NCBI GenBank assembly: GCA_934394595.1
Contig: CAKRRX010000100.1
Span: 1-9,530, forward strand
Length of the DNA stretch: 9,530 bases
From: an uncultured Blautia sp.
GTDB taxonomy: Bacteria > Bacillota > Clostridia > Lachnospirales > Lachnospiraceae
Direction: 5' to 3'
A model generated the notes under the pieces. That model ran no database searches and had not been told where the DNA came from. It saw only the letters and a list, made by a program, of their open reading frames with translations. Below are positions 7,310 to 9,530 of the stretch, one piece after another. Within the stretch, counting starts at the first letter, position 1, and each line of letters begins with the position of its first letter. A program made the translations under genes and the position numbers.

Positions 7310-8335
7310 ATGATTGTTAAAAAAATGCCGATTTTACAGGGTTTTCCGGACTTTGAGACTGTTAAAAAATTATCTGGGAACAGCTCTGATACAGGTTATT
7401 TTTCCCCTGTTTTCTATGATATTGAAACCACCGGATTAGGACGAAATTCCTCTTTTTTATATATGATTGGTGCTGTTTGTTTTGAGGATGGCTGCTGGCA
7501 GCTGTATCAGTGGCTTGCACCTGATTTTCGGGAAGAAAAAAAGCTTTTGGAGATATTTTCAGATTTTATCAAAAATTTCACCTGTACCATTCAGTACAAT
7601 GGGGACTCCTTTGACCAACCTTATGTGCAGGCCCGCTGCACTTTTCATGAACTGCCAGATCCCTTTGAGGGGATTTCTTCTTTTGATCTGTACAAGGCAC
7701 TTCGCCCTCTGAAGGGTTTTTTGAAGCTTCCCGGGCTGAAGCAGGAGCAGATGGAAGCCTTTCTGGGCGAACATAAGCGGATCTACTGCAATGGAGGGGA
7801 CTGTATCCGCATTTATAAAAAATATATGGCTCACCAAGAGCAGACAGACCTGGACATCGTTATGGGACACAATATGGAAGATCTCCTTGGCCTTGGAGAA
7901 GTGTTTAAAATGATGGGGTATCTGCAGCTGCGAGATGGAGATTTTGAAGTAAATGGAATTGATTTTGACGAGGATAGCCTGATTTTGCAGATGAAGCTGC
8001 CTTGCCGCCTCCCGGCTGCCTTTTCAAACAACACTGGGGAATTTTATATTACCGGCGAGGATGAACTGGTGAATCTTCTTATAAAACCTGTAAATGGGCG
8101 GATTCGACAGTATTACAATAATTACAAAAGCTATGACTACCTTCCCGGGGAGGATATGGCAGTGCCAAAATCTATCAGCAGATTTATGGAAAAGGGGCTG
8201 AAGCAGTCAGCCACAAGAGAAACCTGCTATACCTGGTTTGCCTGCTCAGGGGAATTTCTGCAAAATACAAGTAAGCAAAAGCAATATCTGACACATACTA
8301 TGGAATATCTATTCTGGAAGCTGGAGCGTGTTTGA
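7310..8335 (+). CDS. RNase H-like (DEDD, YprB-type) 3'-5' exonuclease domain protein
   Basis: 341 residues, alone on the plus strand. The N-terminal domain (about 30-205) has the DEDD exonuclease signatures of the RNase_H_2 / YprB-like family: FYDIETTGL with D37 and E39; YNGDSFDQPYVQAR with N97 and D102; FDLYK with D126; and GHNMEDLLGL with H187, N188 and D191. All acidic residues needed for two-metal catalysis therefore appear present, so an active DNA or RNA exonuclease is plausible, but the substrate is unknown. Residues about 205-341 form a second region without a recognised fold, including YNNYKSYDYLPGED, a pattern I associate with Firmicutes members of this family. AAAGGAG lies 9 bases before the ATG. 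It converges on the S1-repeat gene and has no operon partner here. Confidence 0.8.
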   Translation: MIVKKMPILQGFPDFETVKKLSGNSSDTGYFSPVFYDIETTGLGRNSSFLYMIGAVCFEDGCWQLYQWLAPDFREEKKLLEIFSDFIKNFTCTIQYNGDSFDQPYVQARCTFHELPDPFEGISSFDLYKALRPLKGFLKLPGLKQEQMEAFLGEHKRIYCNGGDCIRIYKKYMAHQEQTDLDIVMGHNMEDLLGLGEVFKMMGYLQLRDGDFEVNGIDFDEDSLILQMKLPCRLPAAFSNNTGEFYITGEDELVNLLIKPVNGRIRQYYNNYKSYDYLPGEDMAVPKSISRFMEKGLKQSATRETCYTWFACSGEFLQNTSKQKQYLTHTMEYLFWKLERV

Positions 8336-8355
8336 AAAAGGCTTTCTGCACGGAC

Positions 8356-8390
8356 AAAAAGAGCATTGTCCATAACAGACAATGCCCTTT
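8356..8390 (-). terminator. Hairpin with U-run for the minus-strand S1 gene
   Basis: GCATTGTC (8363-8370) and GACAATGC (8378-8385) form an 8-base-pair stem with a 7-base loop, extended outward by a few pairs after one mismatch. Read on the minus strand it is followed by TTTTT (8360-8356), so it best fits a rho-independent terminator for the gene ending at 8463. On the plus strand the T-run is short and interrupted. Confidence 0.6.
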
Positions 8391-8420
8391 AACTTATACA
8401 TCATTCGTGCTATCAAAACT

Positions 8421-8461
8421 AACCGTCACTCACAAAAGCTGTGAATGACGGTTTTATTTTT
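8421..8461 (+). terminator. Terminator hairpin for the RNase H-like gene, possibly bidirectional
   Basis: AACCGTCACTCAC (8421-8433) and GTGAATGACGGTT (8441-8453) form a 13-position stem with a 7-base loop, followed on the plus strand by GGTTTTATTTTTAT. It has one C-A mismatch when read on the plus strand, which becomes a G-U pair on the minus strand. The T-rich tail suits the plus-strand gene that ends at 8335, and the stem could also slow transcription of the convergent gene. Confidence 0.7.
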
Positions 8462-8462
8462 A

Positions 8463-9530
8463 TTATTCCTCTACAGGTGCTTCCTCTGCCGGAGCCTCAA
8501 GAGCTTTCATGCTCAGGCTAATCTTCTTGTCTTCGCCATTGAAATCAACAACCTTAGCCTGGATCTCCTGTCCGATGGTAAGTACATCAGATGGCTTAGC
8601 AACATGCTCTCTGGAAATCTGAGATACATGAAGAAGTGCATCTACACCAGGTGCAAGCTCTACAAATGCACCAAAGTCTGTCATACGTGCAACCTTACCA
8701 GTTACAACATTTCCTACAGCGAAGTCCTCAGCTGCTGTGAGCCATGGATTCTCCTCCGGGAATTTCATAGTAAGAGCAATCTTCTCACCCTTGATGTCTT
8801 TGATCATAACCTTAACAGTCTCGCCTACTGTAAAGACTTTCTTCGGGTTTTCAACTCTGCCCCAGGACATCTCGGAAATGTGAAGAAGTCCGTCAGCGCC
8901 GCCAAGATCGATAAATGCACCGAAGTCAGTAACATTCTTAACAACACCCTCTACAGTATCGCCAACATGGATGCGCTCCATAAGCTCCTGCTGTTTCTTA
9001 GCTTTCTCAGCAACAAGAAGCTGTTTGCGGTTACCAATGATACGGCGTCTTCTCGGATTGAACTCTGTGATAACGAATTCAATCTCCTGATCAGCATATT
9101 TGCTGAGATCTTTCTCATAAGTATCGGAAACAAGGCTTGCAGGGATAAATACGCGAGTCTCTTCTACATTCACACATAATCCACCGTCAAGTACCTGGGT
9201 TACAGGAGCTTTTAATACTTCCTGATTCTCAAATGCTTCCTCAAGGCGTTTATTGCCTTTCTCTGCCGCAAGTCTCTTGTAGGTTAAGATAACCTGGCCT
9301 TCACCATCATTTACCTTAAGGACTTTTGCTTCCATGGAATCACCTACATGTACAGCGTCAGTAAGTACTACGGAAGGATCATTGCTATATTCACTCTTGG
9401 TGATAATACCATCAGCCTTATAGCCAATGTTCAGGATAATTTCGTCTTCTTTTACATCGATGACCTTTCCCTGTACGATTTCTCCATTTCTGATTGTTTT
9501 TACGGAATCTTCCAGCATCTGTTCAAAACT
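8463..9530 (-). CDS. rpsA: S1-repeat RNA-binding protein (30S S1-like), 5' end cut; probable IspH-S1 fusion
   Basis: The frame stays open to the window edge (SFEQ precedes the ATG at 9518), and no ribosome binding site precedes that ATG, so the gene most likely starts outside the window. Visible sequence holds four S1 OB-fold repeats, about residues 10-82, 100-166, 184-253 and 268-338 counted from M9518. The last two are clearest, each with TDFGAF followed by a LLH[IV]S element. An acidic APAEEAPVEE tail follows. S1 repeats bind single-stranded RNA and in ribosomal protein S1 help mRNA load onto the 30S subunit. In many Clostridia such a module is fused after IspH (the last MEP-pathway isoprenoid enzyme), and the sequence at this edge resembles that junction. 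The fusion is inference because the IspH part is not visible. The gene symbol refers to the S1 part only. Confidence 0.88.
   Translation of the reverse strand, partial: SFEQMLEDSVKTIRNGEIVQGKVIDVKEDEIILNIGYKADGIITKSEYSNDPSVVLTDAVHVGDSMEAKVLKVNDGEGQVILTYKRLAAEKGNKRLEEAFENQEVLKAPVTQVLDGGLCVNVEETRVFIPASLVSDTYEKDLSKYADQEIEFVITEFNPRRRRIIGNRKQLLVAEKAKKQQELMERIHVGDTVEGVVKNVTDFGAFIDLGGADGLLHISEMSWGRVENPKKVFTVGETVKVMIKDIKGEKIALTMKFPEENPWLTAAEDFAVGNVVTGKVARMTDFGAFVELAPGVDALLHVSQISREHVAKPSDVLTIGQEIQAKVVDFNGEDKKISLSMKALEAPAEEAPVEE

Noticed and set aside
8445..9179. A 244-codon plus-strand open frame opposite the S1 gene
   Set aside because: Antisense to the S1 repeats; its Cys/Leu/Ser-rich translation matches nothing and it begins within the terminator hairpin.

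Overview
The window looks like a chromosomal segment from a Gram-positive anaerobe of the class Clostridia, probably Lachnospiraceae. This is inferred from clostridial-type Rnf subunits (cysteine-rich RnfB, RnfE with a cysteine tail), low-to-moderate GC, strong AAGGAGG-like ribosome binding sites, an RNase H-like protein of a kind familiar in Firmicutes, and an S1-repeat protein resembling the S1 half of clostridial IspH-S1 fusions. No mobile element, CRISPR array, tRNA or rRNA was seen.

Layout. Positions 1-7100 are read entirely on the minus strand. In transcription order: a CmpB-family membrane protein with a coiled-coil tail (7100-6210); a 117-base gap with a candidate promoter and a small leader hairpin; rnfC, rnfD, rnfG, rnfE, rnfA and rnfB (6092-1065), tightly packed with ATGA overlaps or spacers under 20 bases; then, 15 bases after rnfB, a second and larger CmpB-family protein with two copies of the domain, cut by the window start (1049-1). 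A 209-base divergent intergenic region (7101-7309) separates this cluster from a plus-strand gene for a DEDD/RNase H-like nuclease (7310-8335). That gene converges on a minus-strand S1-repeat protein (8463-9530, cut by the window end). Two hairpins lie between the convergent genes.

How the genes work together. RnfCDGEAB form a membrane redox pump. Ferredoxin electrons pass through RnfB, membrane clusters and flavins in RnfA, RnfE, RnfD and RnfG, and RnfC to NAD+, and the energy drives Na+ or H+ export. All key cofactor motifs are intact: flavinylation SGAT/TGAT motifs in RnfG and RnfD, two 4Fe-4S motifs in RnfC, many in RnfB, and the paired membrane cysteines in RnfA and RnfE. No ApbE flavin transferase is in the window, so flavinylation must depend on a gene elsewhere.

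The least explained feature is that two relatives of the poorly characterised CmpB (putative ABC-transporter type IV) membrane family bracket the rnf operon, one probably co-transcribed with it. The rest of the window looks ordinary.
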